From: Streptomyces lycii
GTDB taxonomy: Bacteria; Actinomycetota; Actinomycetes; Streptomycetales; Streptomycetaceae
DNA length: 44,854 nt
Direction: 5' to 3'
Assembly (NCBI RefSeq): GCF_009735685.1
Contig: NZ_WHPN01000331.1
Span: 1-44,854 of the forward strand
The stretch's first letter is position 1; the number at the start of each line of letters is the position of its first letter. The position numbers and the translations under genes are program-made. The notes under the pieces were generated by a model. The model ran no database searches. It was not told the origin of the DNA and saw only the letters and a program-made list of their open reading frames with translations. Below, in pieces: positions 31,333 through 41,476 of the stretch.

Positions 31333-32130
31333 ATGGACAACGACAGCGGTACCGGCCTGCCGGCGAGCCTCGAAGCGGCCTGGGGCCTGCGGGAACGGCC
31401 GGGGAGAGGGCCCAGACGGGGCCTCAGCCTGGACCGGATCGTCGCCGCCGCGGTCGAGATCGCGGAAACGGAGGGCCTCGCGGCCGTCTCCATGGGCCGC
31501 GTCGCCAAGCAGCTCGGCTCCTCCCCCATGTCCCTGTACCGCTATGTCTCCGCCAAGGACGAGCTACTCCTGCTGATGGTGGACGCCGCCACGGGCCCGC
31601 CCCCCGCGCCTCCCGGGCCGGACACCGGCTGGCGGGCCGCGATCACCGCATGGGCACGGGCCCACCGCGAGGTGCTGCTGCGCCGGCACTGGATCCTGCG
31701 CATCCCGATCAGCGGCCCGCCGATCACACCGAACACGCTCGCCTGGATGGAACAGGGACTGGCCGCGCTGCGGCACACCTGGCTGCCCCCGGGCGACAAG
31801 ATGTCCGTGCTGCTGCTGGTCACCGGCTTCGTGCGGAACGAGGCCACGCTGACCACCGACATCCGGGAGGCGACGGCGGGCACCACGGCGGCCTCGGAGG
31901 TGCTGCGCTCCTACAGCACCCTGCTGCGCAAGCTCACCGACGCCCGGACCCACCCGCATCTGCACGAGGTCGTCACGGCCGGGGTCTTCGAGGACGAGGA
32001 CGACGACTACCCGGACTACGACTTCCGGTTCGGCCTGGAGAGACTGCTCGACGGCGTCGAGACACTCGTACGGACCCGCGAACACCTCACGGACGCCCCA
32101 CCCGCGCAGCCGGGCCCGGCCCCGGCCTGA
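31333..32130 (+). CDS. TetR-family repressor (TetR_C-like)
   Basis: 265 aa. The HTH is GLSLDRIVAAAVEIAETEGL then SMGRVAKQLGSSPMSLYRYVSAKDELL (residues about 35-85); the C-terminal TetR-like ligand domain contains GWRAAITAWARAHREVLLRRH and an acidic EDEDDDYPDYDF loop. It is divergent from the DrrA-like/DrrB-like operon across an operator array, the usual arrangement for a drug-responsive exporter repressor. A GGAGG lies only 2 nt before the ATG, so the exact start is slightly uncertain. Confidence 0.9.
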   Translation: MDNDSGTGLPASLEAAWGLRERPGRGPRRGLSLDRIVAAAVEIAETEGLAAVSMGRVAKQLGSSPMSLYRYVSAKDELLLLMVDAATGPPPAPPGPDTGWRAAITAWARAHREVLLRRHWILRIPISGPPITPNTLAWMEQGLAALRHTWLPPGDKMSVLLLVTGFVRNEATLTTDIREATAGTTAASEVLRSYSTLLRKLTDARTHPHLHEVVTAGVFEDEDDDYPDYDFRFGLERLLDGVETLVRTREHLTDAPPAQPGPAPA

Positions 32131-32138
32131 CGACGGGA

Positions 32139-32172
32139 CCGGCCGGGCGCGGGGGACACCGCGCCGGGTCGG
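32139..32172. terminator. Hairpin between convergent TetR and Rpn-like genes
   Basis: GGCGCGG (32146-32152) and CCGCGCC (32159-32165) form the core stem with flanking imperfect pairing; no U-tract. Confidence 0.55.
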
Positions 32173-32196
32173 CCCCGTGGCGCGGGCAGCCGGATG

Positions 32197-33111
32197 TCAG
32201 CTCTCTTCGAAGATCCCGCCGGCCTCCGAGACGGTGAAGGAGAGATCCAGCCAGCGGCCCAGGGTCTCGAGATCGGCACAGCCGGCGACCCGCTCCCGGA
32301 CCTCGGGCGGCACGGAGACGCCCCGGTTCTCCAAGACCCGCACGACCAGCCGCGCCCGCTCCTCGGCCTGGCCGACAGCCTGCCCCTCGACCTTGCCCTC
32401 GGCCTTGCCTTCCAGGAACTTCTCCTCGACGAGGGTCCCCCGGCCGGGGAAGTAGCTGCCCACAGTCATCAGGTTCCTCCAGATGTCTCGCGCCGGGGTG
32501 TTCCCCAGACCGATCTCGAGCATTTCCGAGTAGTAGACGACGGACTCGGGGTCGGCCGTCCCCAGGGCACACGCCAATGCCTCCAGTATGGCGGGAGCCT
32601 CGCGGTCGCGGCCATGTGTGATGGCGGAGAACGCCGCCAGCGCCAGATTCCCCGCAGCCTCGTCCGGATCGAGGATGACCGGCACGTTTCCGGGTCCAAG
32701 AACCAGCGGATGCACCGACAGCGCGGCCCACCCCTCCGGACCAAGCCGGAAAGGCCCGGCAGCCCAGTCGGCCGTTGCCTTGTCCTGACAGACGACGAGC
32801 AACAGCGCCGGGCATTCGTACTTGGCCTTCAGAAAGGACAGGTAGTACGCCCAACTGACGGCCTTGATCCGGTCGCGACGCCCCTGGGCCTCGATGGCCA
32901 GGAGGAAGCCGCCACTACCGTCACACGGCTCAACCCGGAGCACGCTGTCCACACGCCGCTCCAGCGGACGGATCTCGGTGGCGTCCGGGGTGAGCACTTC
33001 GATGGCCGCGGCCGCGGGGAGCGGCACGCCCAGAATTCGGAACACCGGCGACAGAAGTTCCGGCCGGTCGCCGAAGATCCGGTGCGATGCCTCATGCTGC
33101 GAAGTGACCAT
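32197..33111 (-). CDS. Rpn-like PD-(D/E)xK family protein
   Basis: 304 aa. It begins MVTSQHEASHRIFGDRPELL and has the PD-(D/E)xK-like core DSVLRVEP-(x)n-FLLAIEAQGRRD, where the usual E-x-K is E-x-Q, followed by SWAYYLSFLKAKY. The C-terminal EEKFLEGKAEGKVEGQAVGQ helix is typical of Rpn/transposase-associated proteins. This family is abundant in Streptomyces and is not itself a transposase. TAACGT (33118-33123) ends 6 nt before the ATG, a leaderless start. The Gln at the catalytic Lys position leaves activity in doubt. Confidence 0.8.
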   Translation of the reverse strand: MVTSQHEASHRIFGDRPELLSPVFRILGVPLPAAAAIEVLTPDATEIRPLERRVDSVLRVEPCDGSGGFLLAIEAQGRRDRIKAVSWAYYLSFLKAKYECPALLLVVCQDKATADWAAGPFRLGPEGWAALSVHPLVLGPGNVPVILDPDEAAGNLALAAFSAITHGRDREAPAILEALACALGTADPESVVYYSEMLEIGLGNTPARDIWRNLMTVGSYFPGRGTLVEEKFLEGKAEGKVEGQAVGQAEERARLVVRVLENRGVSVPPEVRERVAGCADLETLGRWLDLSFTVSEAGGIFEES

Positions 33112-33362
33112 GATCCGACGTTATGCCTGGTCGTGGTCGTCCATCGGCCATACGCAGGACGTCCATCCGTTCGAGCGAAACCCTGGCATCAGGGTGACGC
33201 CCGGCCCCGGGGCACCGCCGCGGGACCGGACGTCGAGGCCTTGCGCCAGGGCCCTTCCCTGGCTTCGGACGGAAACACCGGTTCGGCTCGGGACTCGGTT
33301 CGGTTCGGTTGGGGATCCGATTCGGCTACCGGGCCGTCGTCCAGCCCTCCGCCGGCCCGCCC
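33112..33362. other. Gene-free interval
   Basis: It contains the rpn-like promoter at its left end and TTCGGTTCGG-type short repeats near 33290-33310. No other feature is convincing. Confidence 0.5.
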
Positions 33363-34238
33363 TCAGTCCGCCGTCGTGCGGCTGCGGTGGTGGACGTACG
33401 GGGTGGTCGAGCCGAGCGGGGTGAAGCCCAGCCGGCGCAGGATGGGGGTGCTCTGGTCGGACGCGTCGACCTGGAGCAGGCGGTACCCGCGTTCGGCCGC
33501 GACCCGGGCGCGAAAAGTGACCAGGGCGCGGTACAGGCCGCGTCCGCGCCACTCCGGCACGGTGCCGCCGCCCCACAGCCCGGCGAAGTCCGTACCCGGG
33601 TGAAGCTCCATGCGGGCGGCGCTCACCGGGACGTCACCGGCCAGGGCCACGACCGCGGCGACCGTGTCCGGGGCACCGGACAACTGGCTGAGCAGGCGCT
33701 GCCCGATCCGTGAGCGTTCGGTGGCGCCCACCCCGAACGCCTGCTCGTGCACCCGCACCACCAACTCCACGCCCGCCGCGTCCACCACCCGCCGCAAACG
33801 GATCTCCGGGGCGGCCGGCGCGCCCGCGACGTCACCGCCCGGCGGGCCTCCCCCGCGCGCGATCACCGCGGTCTCGGCGACCATCAGCGTCTCCGTCGGC
33901 TCGGGCCGGAAACCGGCCGCGAGGAGACGTTCGGCGAGATCGCCGGGGCGGTCGTGGGCGTAGAGCTTCCATTCGAACCCGTCGAGGCCGAGGGCGGTGA
34001 AGTCGCGGATCTGCTCCGCGACGGCCGCGTCGGCGGTGGCCGGGTCCAGCCGCGACCAGAGGACGGCGTTCCAGTCGTCGGCCGTGCCGATCTGCCGCAC
34101 GATCCGGGCCGAGCGTTCGATCCGGGCCCGTGGGCTGTCGGCCCGGGCACCGCGCCGCATCTGTTCGTCGTACCGGGCGAGCAGTTCGTCCCGTACGCGC
34201 CGCTCCCCGGCGCGGGCCGCTTCCGGGTGTCGCCTCAT
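33363..34238 (-). CDS. GNAT-family N-acetyltransferase, coupled to vgb
   Basis: 291 aa. The acetyl-CoA domain is at the C-terminus: GTVPEWRGRGLYRALVTFRARVAAERGY, with the R-G-x-G-L/A pattern, and LQVDASDQSTPILRRLGF. The N-terminal half (about residues 1-130) is helical with WNAVLWSRLDPATADAAV and resembles a degenerate second domain. The ATG overlaps the vgb stop (ATGA), so it is translated with the streptogramin lyase. Substrate unknown. Confidence 0.85.
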   Translation of the reverse strand: MRRHPEAARAGERRVRDELLARYDEQMRRGARADSPRARIERSARIVRQIGTADDWNAVLWSRLDPATADAAVAEQIRDFTALGLDGFEWKLYAHDRPGDLAERLLAAGFRPEPTETLMVAETAVIARGGGPPGGDVAGAPAAPEIRLRRVVDAAGVELVVRVHEQAFGVGATERSRIGQRLLSQLSGAPDTVAAVVALAGDVPVSAARMELHPGTDFAGLWGGGTVPEWRGRGLYRALVTFRARVAAERGYRLLQVDASDQSTPILRRLGFTPLGSTTPYVHHRSRTTAD

Positions 34239-35221
34239 CGGCGTGCCAGCCGGGCGACGCTGCCGGTTTCCAGGGCGACGTAGAGGGCGCCGTCGGGGCC
34301 CGCCGTGAGGCCGTGCGGTTCCGAGGACGGGGTCGGCAGGTCGTACTCCTCGACACGGCCGTCCGGGGTGACGGTGCCGACGCGGTTCGCGCCCCATTCG
34401 GTGAACCAGCAGGTCCCGTCCGTGTCGGAGACGATCGCGTGCGGGCGGCAGCCCGGATCCGGGAGCGGGAACTCCGTCACGGCGCCGTCCACCGTGATCC
34501 GGCCGATCCGGCCCGCACCGATCTCCGTGAACCAGAGCGCGCCGTCCCCGCCACGGGTGATGCCGACCGGCGCCGCCTGCTCGGTCGGGAGCGGATGGAC
34601 GGTGACGTCGCCGTCGAGGGTGATCCGGCCGATCGCGTCGGCCTGGTTGAGCGTGAACCACAGCGCCCCGTCGGGACCGCTCGTGACGGCCGACGGAAAC
34701 GCGCCGCTGACCGGCAGCGGGAACTCCGTGACCTCGCCGTCCGGGGTGATACGCCCGATCCGGTCGGCGTTCAGCTGCGTGAACCACAGCGCTCCGTCGG
34801 GTCCGGCCGTGATGCCGTACGGGCCCGAGTCCGGCGTCGGCAGCGGGAACGACGTCGCCTCCCCGGTGACCGTGACGCGGCCGATCCGATGGTCCCCGTA
34901 GCGGGTGAACCACAGGGCGCCGTCCGCGCCCGGGGTGATGACGGTCGGACCGCAGGACGGGGCGCCGAGGGAATGACGGTCGAGAGAACGCCCCGTCCCG
35001 CCCGGGCCGCCGGGGACGAGCCTGGCGATCTCGCCCGCGTGGACGAGCGTGCACCACAGGGCGCCGTCGGGTCCGGTCGTGACGGCGTACGGTCCCGCGT
35101 CGGCACCGGAGACCGGGATCTCCTCGATGCCGGTCTCGGTACCGGTCTCGGTACCGGTCGAGACGGCGGGGCGCGAGGACGCGGGTTCGGTTGCGCGTGC
35201 GGGGCGGGGCGCGTTGGGCAT
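34235..35221 (-). CDS. vgb: Virginiamycin B (streptogramin B) lyase
   Basis: 328 aa, seven-bladed propeller with repeated GPDGALWFT-type blades. Aligned by eye with staphylococcal Vgb, the Tyr in DAGPYAVT, the His in RPHAIVSD, and the Glu-His in SEPHGLTAGPDG occupy the catalytic Tyr/His/Glu/His positions. The enzyme linearises streptogramin B by elimination at the ester bond, and Streptomyces homologues with this activity have been described. A good SD (AAGGAG, 5 nt) precedes the ATG. The gene is co-directional with and downstream of an ABC-F gene, and coupled to a GNAT. Confidence 0.9.
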   Translation of the reverse strand: MPNAPRPARATEPASSRPAVSTGTETGTETGIEEIPVSGADAGPYAVTTGPDGALWCTLVHAGEIARLVPGGPGGTGRSLDRHSLGAPSCGPTVITPGADGALWFTRYGDHRIGRVTVTGEATSFPLPTPDSGPYGITAGPDGALWFTQLNADRIGRITPDGEVTEFPLPVSGAFPSAVTSGPDGALWFTLNQADAIGRITLDGDVTVHPLPTEQAAPVGITRGGDGALWFTEIGAGRIGRITVDGAVTEFPLPDPGCRPHAIVSDTDGTCWFTEWGANRVGTVTPDGRVEEYDLPTPSSEPHGLTAGPDGALYVALETGSVARLARR

Positions 35222-35704
35222 GTGGCTCCTTCGGGTGGGTGGTTCCGGCGGTGGTCTGTGGCCAGCGGCCAGTGAGCAGTGAGCAGTGAGCAGGGAAGAC
35301 GGCAGGCCGCAGGCCGCAGGCCGCAGACCGCAGACCGCAGACCGCAGACCGCAGACCGCAGGCGAACGGTGCGAGCGACTCCCCGGGTACGGGGCGCCGT
35401 TCGGGCTGCACGCTGCCGCCGGTCGGGGCCTGCGACCCTGCGGGCCGGTCGCACGGAGGACAGGCGCCGTACGCAGGTCCCGTGCGGCGGCCCCCGTACG
35501 ACGGACCGTGCTCCCGTGCCAGGCCCCGTGCCCGTACGAGGACCGTTCTCCCGTACGACGACCCGGGCCGGTACGGCCGACCGTCTCCTTGCGACGACCC
35601 GCGCCCGCACGACCTACCGTCTCCCGTACGACGACCCGCGCCCGTACAGCGCACCAGCCCATGCGGAAGGCACGGCCCCGTCCGCCCCGTACGAGCCGCC
35701 GGCC
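35222..35704. other. Gene-free interval between ABC-F and vgb
   Basis: It holds the 7-bp repeats below and CCCGTACGACGACCCG-type repeats (35500-35640). No coding frame is convincing. Confidence 0.6.
35271..35364. repeat. Two adjacent 7-bp minisatellites
   Basis: AGTGAGC x3 (35271-35291) and GCAGGCC/GCAGACC x9 (35302-35364). Both have a 7-bp period. Confidence 0.92.
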
Positions 35705-37477
<1,773 letters not shown>

Positions 37478-37485
37478 ACGGGAAC

Positions 37486-37549
37486 TCCGAAGCGTGGGAT
37501 GGCGGGACTGCGGCCGCCCGGGGCCGCGTGGCCGGAGGAACGCTTCGGA
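37486..37549 (-). promoter_or_regulatory. Putative SD-sequestering attenuator of the ABC-F gene
   Basis: In mRNA, TCCGAAGCGT (complement of 37540-37549) pairs perfectly with ACGCTTCGGA (complement of 37486-37495), which includes the GGAG SD of the ABC-F gene (7 nt from its ATG). A second hairpin, GCGGCC/GGCCGC, lies between. Confidence 0.6.
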
Positions 37550-37590
37550 AGAACACCGATGACTCCACTCGTCGACGACAGGTCGCCGGA

Positions 37591-37628
37591 ACGCTGACAC
37601 GTACGAGCGCGCGGGAGCAACCGATTTT
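37591..37628 (-). promoter_or_regulatory. WblC/WhiB7-like promoter of the ABC-F gene
   Basis: On the minus strand an AT run (AAAAT) is followed by CGG, a -35-like TTGCTC, an 18-bp spacer and CAGCGT. An A/T stretch just 3 bp upstream of a TTGnnn -35 is the WhiB7/WblC promoter layout. It predicts +1 near 37584, about 107 nt before the ATG. Confidence 0.45.
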
Positions 37629-37810
37629 CGGCAACCGGGTGACCGGCGCCCGGCCCTCCGGTCCCCGGCCCTCCGGCCCTCCGGTCCCCGGCGGATCCCG
37701 GTCGGAAGGGCACCGGCACCCCGGCACCGGCACCCCCGCGCCGGGGCCCCGCGGTGCCCCGGTACGCGCCGCGCCCCGGGCACCCCGGGCGCCGCGGCCG
37801 TCCCGGCGTC

Positions 37811-38395
37811 TCAGCCGTGCAGCAGGGCGAGTTGCTGCCGTACGGCGGCGGTCGTCCGGCGCTCGTCGTCGGTGGCCAGGAGGTCGAGCAGCGCACCGCG
37901 GAGCACCGCCAGCGCCAGCGTGCGGCGGGTGGCGCCGTCCTCGCCGTCCCTCTCCGGCGGCGGCTGGCAGTCGGCCAGCGCCCCGAGCCAGTCGTCCACC
38001 GTCGCGCGGGCGAAGCCGGCCCACGCGCCGCCGGGCTCGACGAGGGAACGGGCGTACGCCTCCGCCCACAGCCGCAGCAGCGGGCGGTGTTCCTCGACGG
38101 CGAGCCACGCCCAGATCCGCTCGACGGCCGGGGCCAGGCCGACGGGCGCTCCCCGGCCCGCTCGCCGGAGGCCGTCCAGGATCGCCAGCTCGTCGGTACG
38201 GGCACGCGCCAGCAGCGCCCGCACCAGGCCGTCCTTGTTGCCGAACAGGAACATCAGCACGCGAGGGCTGGAGCCGATGGCCGCGGCGAGCGGGCGCAGC
38301 GACAGGTCGGCCAGGCCGTGGGCGAGCGCGTACCGGTAGGCCGCCTCCAGCAGCTCCGTCCGGCGCGCCGACGCGGTTGTCGCTTCCCCAGGCAT
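37811..38395 (-). CDS. TetR-family regulator
   Basis: 194 aa. HTH: ASARRTELLEAAYRYALAHG and LSLRPLAAAIGSSPRVLMFLFGNKDGLV (residues about 8-60). The C-terminal helical domain has RIWAWLAVEEHRPLLRLWAEAYARSL. TAGGCT (38402-38407, minus strand) ends 6 nt before the ATG, giving a leaderless start. It is divergent from the GNAT at 38561, with an operator-like palindrome over its own -10. Confidence 0.9.
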   Translation of the reverse strand: MPGEATTASARRTELLEAAYRYALAHGLADLSLRPLAAAIGSSPRVLMFLFGNKDGLVRALLARARTDELAILDGLRRAGRGAPVGLAPAVERIWAWLAVEEHRPLLRLWAEAYARSLVEPGGAWAGFARATVDDWLGALADCQPPPERDGEDGATRRTLALAVLRGALLDLLATDDERRTTAAVRQQLALLHG

Positions 38396-38398
38396 GGG

Positions 38399-38423
38399 GC
38401 TAGCCTAGCGTTACTGAAACAGT
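38399..38423. promoter_or_regulatory. Palindromic operator over the TetR promoter
   Basis: GCTAGCCTAGC (38399-38409) is a perfect 11-bp palindrome covering the -10 of the TetR gene; ACTGAAACAGT (38413-38423) is a second one adjacent. Autoregulation is likely. Confidence 0.5.
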
Positions 38424-38560
38424 CGTGTCAGTCGCCGGGCGGGACGGACTCCCGGCCGAGGGGGCGAGCGGCCCGGCACGCACCGGGCGTACACGACCGG
38501 GGCCGGCCGCGGCGGTCTTCCGGCGCGCACCCGGTCCCGGCGAGGAGTCGGGGAGATCTC

Positions 38561-39112
38561 ATGTCGCAGCAGGATCACCGGCCGCACACCGCCGTGCGCC
38601 GCGCCGACCGCCCCGGCGACCTGGGCTGGGTGGTCATGGCCCACGGCGAGGTCTACGACCGGCAGTACGGCTGGAACACCGAATTCGAGACCCTGGTGGC
38701 CGAGATCGTCGCCGACTACGCCACTCGGCACGACCCGGCGGCGGAGGCGGCCTGGATCGCCGAGGCCGACGGCAGCCGCGCGGGCTGCGTCTTCCTCGTC
38801 GCCGGCGACGAACCGGGGGTGGCCAAGCTGCGCATCCTGCTCGTCACCCCGGACGCCAGGGGTCTCGGCCTCGGCACCCGGCTGGTCGGGGAATGCCTGG
38901 CCTTCGCCCGCGAGGCCGGCTACCGGCGGGTGACGCTGTGGACCAACGACGTACTGGTGTCCGCGCGCCGCATCTACCAGGGCTTCGGCTTCACCCTCAC
39001 CGACGAGGAGTCCCACCGCAGCTTCGGGCACGACCTCGTCGGCCAGAACTGGACCCTCGACCTGTACGGCGACCCGCCCGGAGAGCGCCGGGACCGGGAC
39101 GACCGCCCGTGA
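38561..39112 (+). CDS. GNAT-family N-acetyltransferase
   Basis: 183 aa. RILLVTPDARGLGLGTRLVGEC carries the acetyl-CoA motif (about residues 91-110) and ARRIYQGFGFTLTDEESHRSFG the C-terminal helix and catalytic-region Tyr. It resembles the acetyltransferase half of MarR-GNAT fusions, but with no HTH. The SD GGGGAG precedes the ATG. Divergent from a TetR gene that may regulate it. Substrate unknown. Confidence 0.88.
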   Translation: MSQQDHRPHTAVRRADRPGDLGWVVMAHGEVYDRQYGWNTEFETLVAEIVADYATRHDPAAEAAWIAEADGSRAGCVFLVAGDEPGVAKLRILLVTPDARGLGLGTRLVGECLAFAREAGYRRVTLWTNDVLVSARRIYQGFGFTLTDEESHRSFGHDLVGQNWTLDLYGDPPGERRDRDDRP

Positions 39113-39158
39113 TCACTCCCGGCCGCCCCCGCTCCCGCTGCCGTGCGCGTACGGCCCC

Positions 39159-39194
39159 GCAGCCGCAGCCGCAGTCGCAGTCGCAGTCGCAACC
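39159..39194. repeat. 6-bp repeats in the GNAT-CMD gap
   Basis: GCAGCC x2, GCAGTC x3, GCAACC; CGGCCCGCCTGTCA also occurs twice at 39367-39385. The rest of 39113-39435 holds no gene that I can see. Confidence 0.85.
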
Positions 39195-39435
39195 CCACTG
39201 ATGCGCGCCCGCCCGCGCCCGTAGCACGTCCGCAGCCGCACGCCCCCGCAGTCGCAGCCGCAGCCGTACGCACACGCGATCGTCACCACAGCGACGCGCG
39301 GTCGTCCTGCCCCCGGCGTCCCGGCCGACCCCGCCGACGCGGATTCCGGTCCGCCTGTCAGAGAAACGGCCCGCCTGTCACAGAACGGCCCCCGCCGGTG
39401 TCTCCATGCCGAGAGCAGTACGACGAGGAGGAGAC

Positions 39436-40026
39436 ATGACCGACGACACCCGGGTGCCCAAGGCCGAGATCACCGGCCTCTACGGCGCCGTACTGAAGAA
39501 GGCCACCAAGAAGATGCTCGGCGAAGTTCCCGAGCCCCTCGGGGTGATGTGGCACAACCGTCCGGTGCTTCGGGCGAGCATGACCCTCGGCCGGAAGGCC
39601 AACAAGTGGAACAAGTGCGACCGGAATCTGAAGTCCTACGCCCACATGGCCGTGGCGTCCCTGGTCGGCTGCGCGTTCTGCCTCGACCTGGGGTACTTCC
39701 AGACGCGCAACGAGGGGCTCGACGAGGCCAAGGCGCGGGAGGTCCCGCGCTGGCGGGAGTCGGACGTGTTCACGCCGCTGGAGCGCGACGTGCTGGAGTA
39801 CGCCGAGGCGATGTCGCAGACACCGCCGACCGTCACCGACGAGCTTTCCGCACGGCTGCTGAAACAGCTCGGGGCGCCCGCGATGATCGAGCTCACCTCG
39901 TGGATCGCGATGGCGAACCAGGCGACGCGCACGAACGCCGCCCTCGGCATCGAGGCACAGGGGTTCGCGGCGGCGTGCGGCCTGCCGCCGCTGGCGCAGC
40001 GGAGCGGGGCGACGTCCCGGGCATGA
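39436..40026 (+). CDS. Carboxymuconolactone decarboxylase (CMD/AhpD-like) family protein
   Basis: 196 aa. The AhpD-like motif region is HMAVASLVGCAFCLDLGYF, with the CxxC pair but Asp in place of the usual His after it. The helical bundle continues with the WRESDVFTPLERDVLEYAEAM segment typical of CMD-family proteins. The SD GAGGAGGAG precedes the ATG. The family reduces peroxides or handles alkyl hydroperoxides in some members; the missing His makes peroxidase activity uncertain. Confidence 0.85.
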   Translation: MTDDTRVPKAEITGLYGAVLKKATKKMLGEVPEPLGVMWHNRPVLRASMTLGRKANKWNKCDRNLKSYAHMAVASLVGCAFCLDLGYFQTRNEGLDEAKAREVPRWRESDVFTPLERDVLEYAEAMSQTPPTVTDELSARLLKQLGAPAMIELTSWIAMANQATRTNAALGIEAQGFAAACGLPPLAQRSGATSRA

Positions 40027-40129
40027 CCGGCGATCCCCTCCAACCGGCCGGGAACGTGCCGTTCGCCGACCGTGCCGGAGGCCGGGGCCGGATTCACGGC
40101 CCGCGTCAACCGGCCGCGGCGGGCGGGCG

Positions 40130-40654
40130 TCAGCCCTTGACGGCCTCCGCGATCCGCAGGGCGGCCTCGGCGGGTGTGAGGTGCGTGGTGTCGACGACCT
40201 CGGCCTCGCCGTGCAGCCAGGTGCGGGCCGCCTCGGCGTAGGGCTCGAGGTACTGGAGCCGGAACGGGGAGTCCGGGCCGAGAACGGTGTCGCCCGCGAT
40301 CCGCGCGCGGAGGGTGTCCTGATCGGCGTGGAGTACGAAATGCCGTACGGGAATGCCGTGCCGACCGAGGCCCTCGCTGATTTCCCGCCAGTACCGCTCG
40401 ACCAGGACGGTCATGGGCACCACCAGAACGCCGCCGGTGTAGTCGAGCACGCGGCGGGCGGTCTCGACCACGAGCGGCCGCCACGGCGGCCAGTGTTGGA
40501 AGTTGTCCGTCGCGGGCAGCCCCGGCTTGATGTCCATGAGCGTCTCGCCGACCTTCTCGGCGTCGAACACCCGTGAGTCGGGGATCAGCTGCTGCACGAG
40601 CGCACTGGTCGTCGTCTTGCCCGCGCCGTGGGTGCCGTTGAGCCATACGATCAC
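40130..40654 (-). CDS. TmrB-like P-loop ATPase (tunicamycin resistance-type)
   Basis: 174 aa from a GTG start (MIVWLNGTHGAGKTTT: Walker A GTHGAGKT). The segments DSRVFDAEKVGETLMDIKPG, NFQHWPPWRPLVVETARRVL and VLVVPMTVLVERYWREI match B. subtilis TmrB in order. TmrB binds ATP and protects against tunicamycin. TAGCGT (minus strand, 40661-40666) ends 6 nt before the GTG, a leaderless start. It is somewhat shorter than TmrB at the C-terminus. Function in Streptomyces is inferred. Confidence 0.85.
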   Translation of the reverse strand: MIVWLNGTHGAGKTTTSALVQQLIPDSRVFDAEKVGETLMDIKPGLPATDNFQHWPPWRPLVVETARRVLDYTGGVLVVPMTVLVERYWREISEGLGRHGIPVRHFVLHADQDTLRARIAGDTVLGPDSPFRLQYLEPYAEAARTWLHGEAEVVDTTHLTPAEAALRIAEAVKG

Positions 40655-40862
40655 GGGCCAACGCTAGCGCCACGCGGGCCGCGGCGACGGACGCAGCGGA
40701 AAACCGGTACGGCTGCGGCGTTCCGCGGGGCGGAGCGGGCCGCGGGGGCCAGGTGGCGGACGGCCGGCCGTGTGGGGCCGTCGGGCGTCCGGCGCCGGGG
40801 GCGGCGCTCGCCCCGGAGAGGGGCGCGGACGCGTCCGACGCCCGCCCGGAGTGTGATGGAGC

Positions 40863-40891
40863 ACTTTTGCAAGCGTGTTGCTTGCAAAAGT
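40863..40891. promoter_or_regulatory. Perfect 12-bp inverted repeat operator upstream of XRE-hbhA operon
   Basis: ACTTTTGCAAGC (40863-40874) and its exact complement GCTTGCAAAAGT (40880-40891) are separated by GTGTT. The -35 TTGCAA (40882-40887) falls inside the right arm, with CAGCAT (-10, 40906-40911) 18 bp away and the XRE start 6 nt later. A third half-site TAGCAAG follows at 40892. Confidence 0.8.
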
Positions 40892-40917
40892 TAGCAAGGG
40901 TGCGGCAGCATGCAGGC

Positions 40918-41454
40918 ATGGCTTCACTCAAGGTCGGCAATCTCGGCGAGTTCCTGCGGGAGCAGCGGCGCAGCGCGCAGCTGTCACTGCGGCAGCTCGC
41001 CGATGCCGCCGGGGTGTCGAATCCGTATCTCAGCCAGATCGAGCGCGGCCTGCGGAAGCCCAGCGCGGACATCCTCCAGCAGCTCGCGAAGGCGCTGCGG
41101 ATCTCCGCCGAGACGCTGTACGTGCAGGCCGGGATCCTCGACGAGAAGGACCGGGACGAGCTCGAGGTCAAGAGCGCGATCCTGACCGATCCGACGATCA
41201 GCGAGCGCCAGAAGCAGGTGCTGCTGCAGATCTACGAGTCCTTCCGCAAGGAGAACGCCCTCGCGGCCCAGGAGGCCGGCGAGGCCGCCAAAGCCGACCC
41301 GGCCAACGCGGCCGATGCGGCTGACCCGGCCAATGCGGCCAACGCGGCCGATGCGGCCGGGGACCACGGAACAAGCGACACCCTCGCCGGGACTGACCCG
41401 TCGGCCGATACGTCGGCGGACGACGGCAGCGGCGAAGCCAAGCCGTCCAGCTAA
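40918..41454 (+). CDS. XRE-family regulator (Rv0474-like)
   Basis: 178 aa. The HTH domain (residues about 5-65) reads NLGEFLREQRRSAQLSLRQL then SNPYLSQIERGLRKPSADIL; a helical region with LYVQAGILDEKDRDELEVKS and an Ala/Asp/Asn-rich C-terminal tail of AANAAD-type repeats follow. In M. tuberculosis the same gene order Rv0474 (HTH), hbhA, DUF2516 occurs. The start was fixed by CAGCAT-N6-ATG. It likely binds the adjacent palindrome and autoregulates. Confidence 0.9.
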   Translation: MASLKVGNLGEFLREQRRSAQLSLRQLADAAGVSNPYLSQIERGLRKPSADILQQLAKALRISAETLYVQAGILDEKDRDELEVKSAILTDPTISERQKQVLLQIYESFRKENALAAQEAGEAAKADPANAADAADPANAANAADAAGDHGTSDTLAGTDPSADTSADDGSGEAKPSS

Positions 41455-41476
41455 ACGATCCGGGAGGACCGTCGTC

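Noticed and set aside
35222..35704. Leader peptide or attenuator for vgb analogous to the lnu-like one
   Set aside because: No short ORF whose sequence is complementary to the AAGGAG SD could be found.
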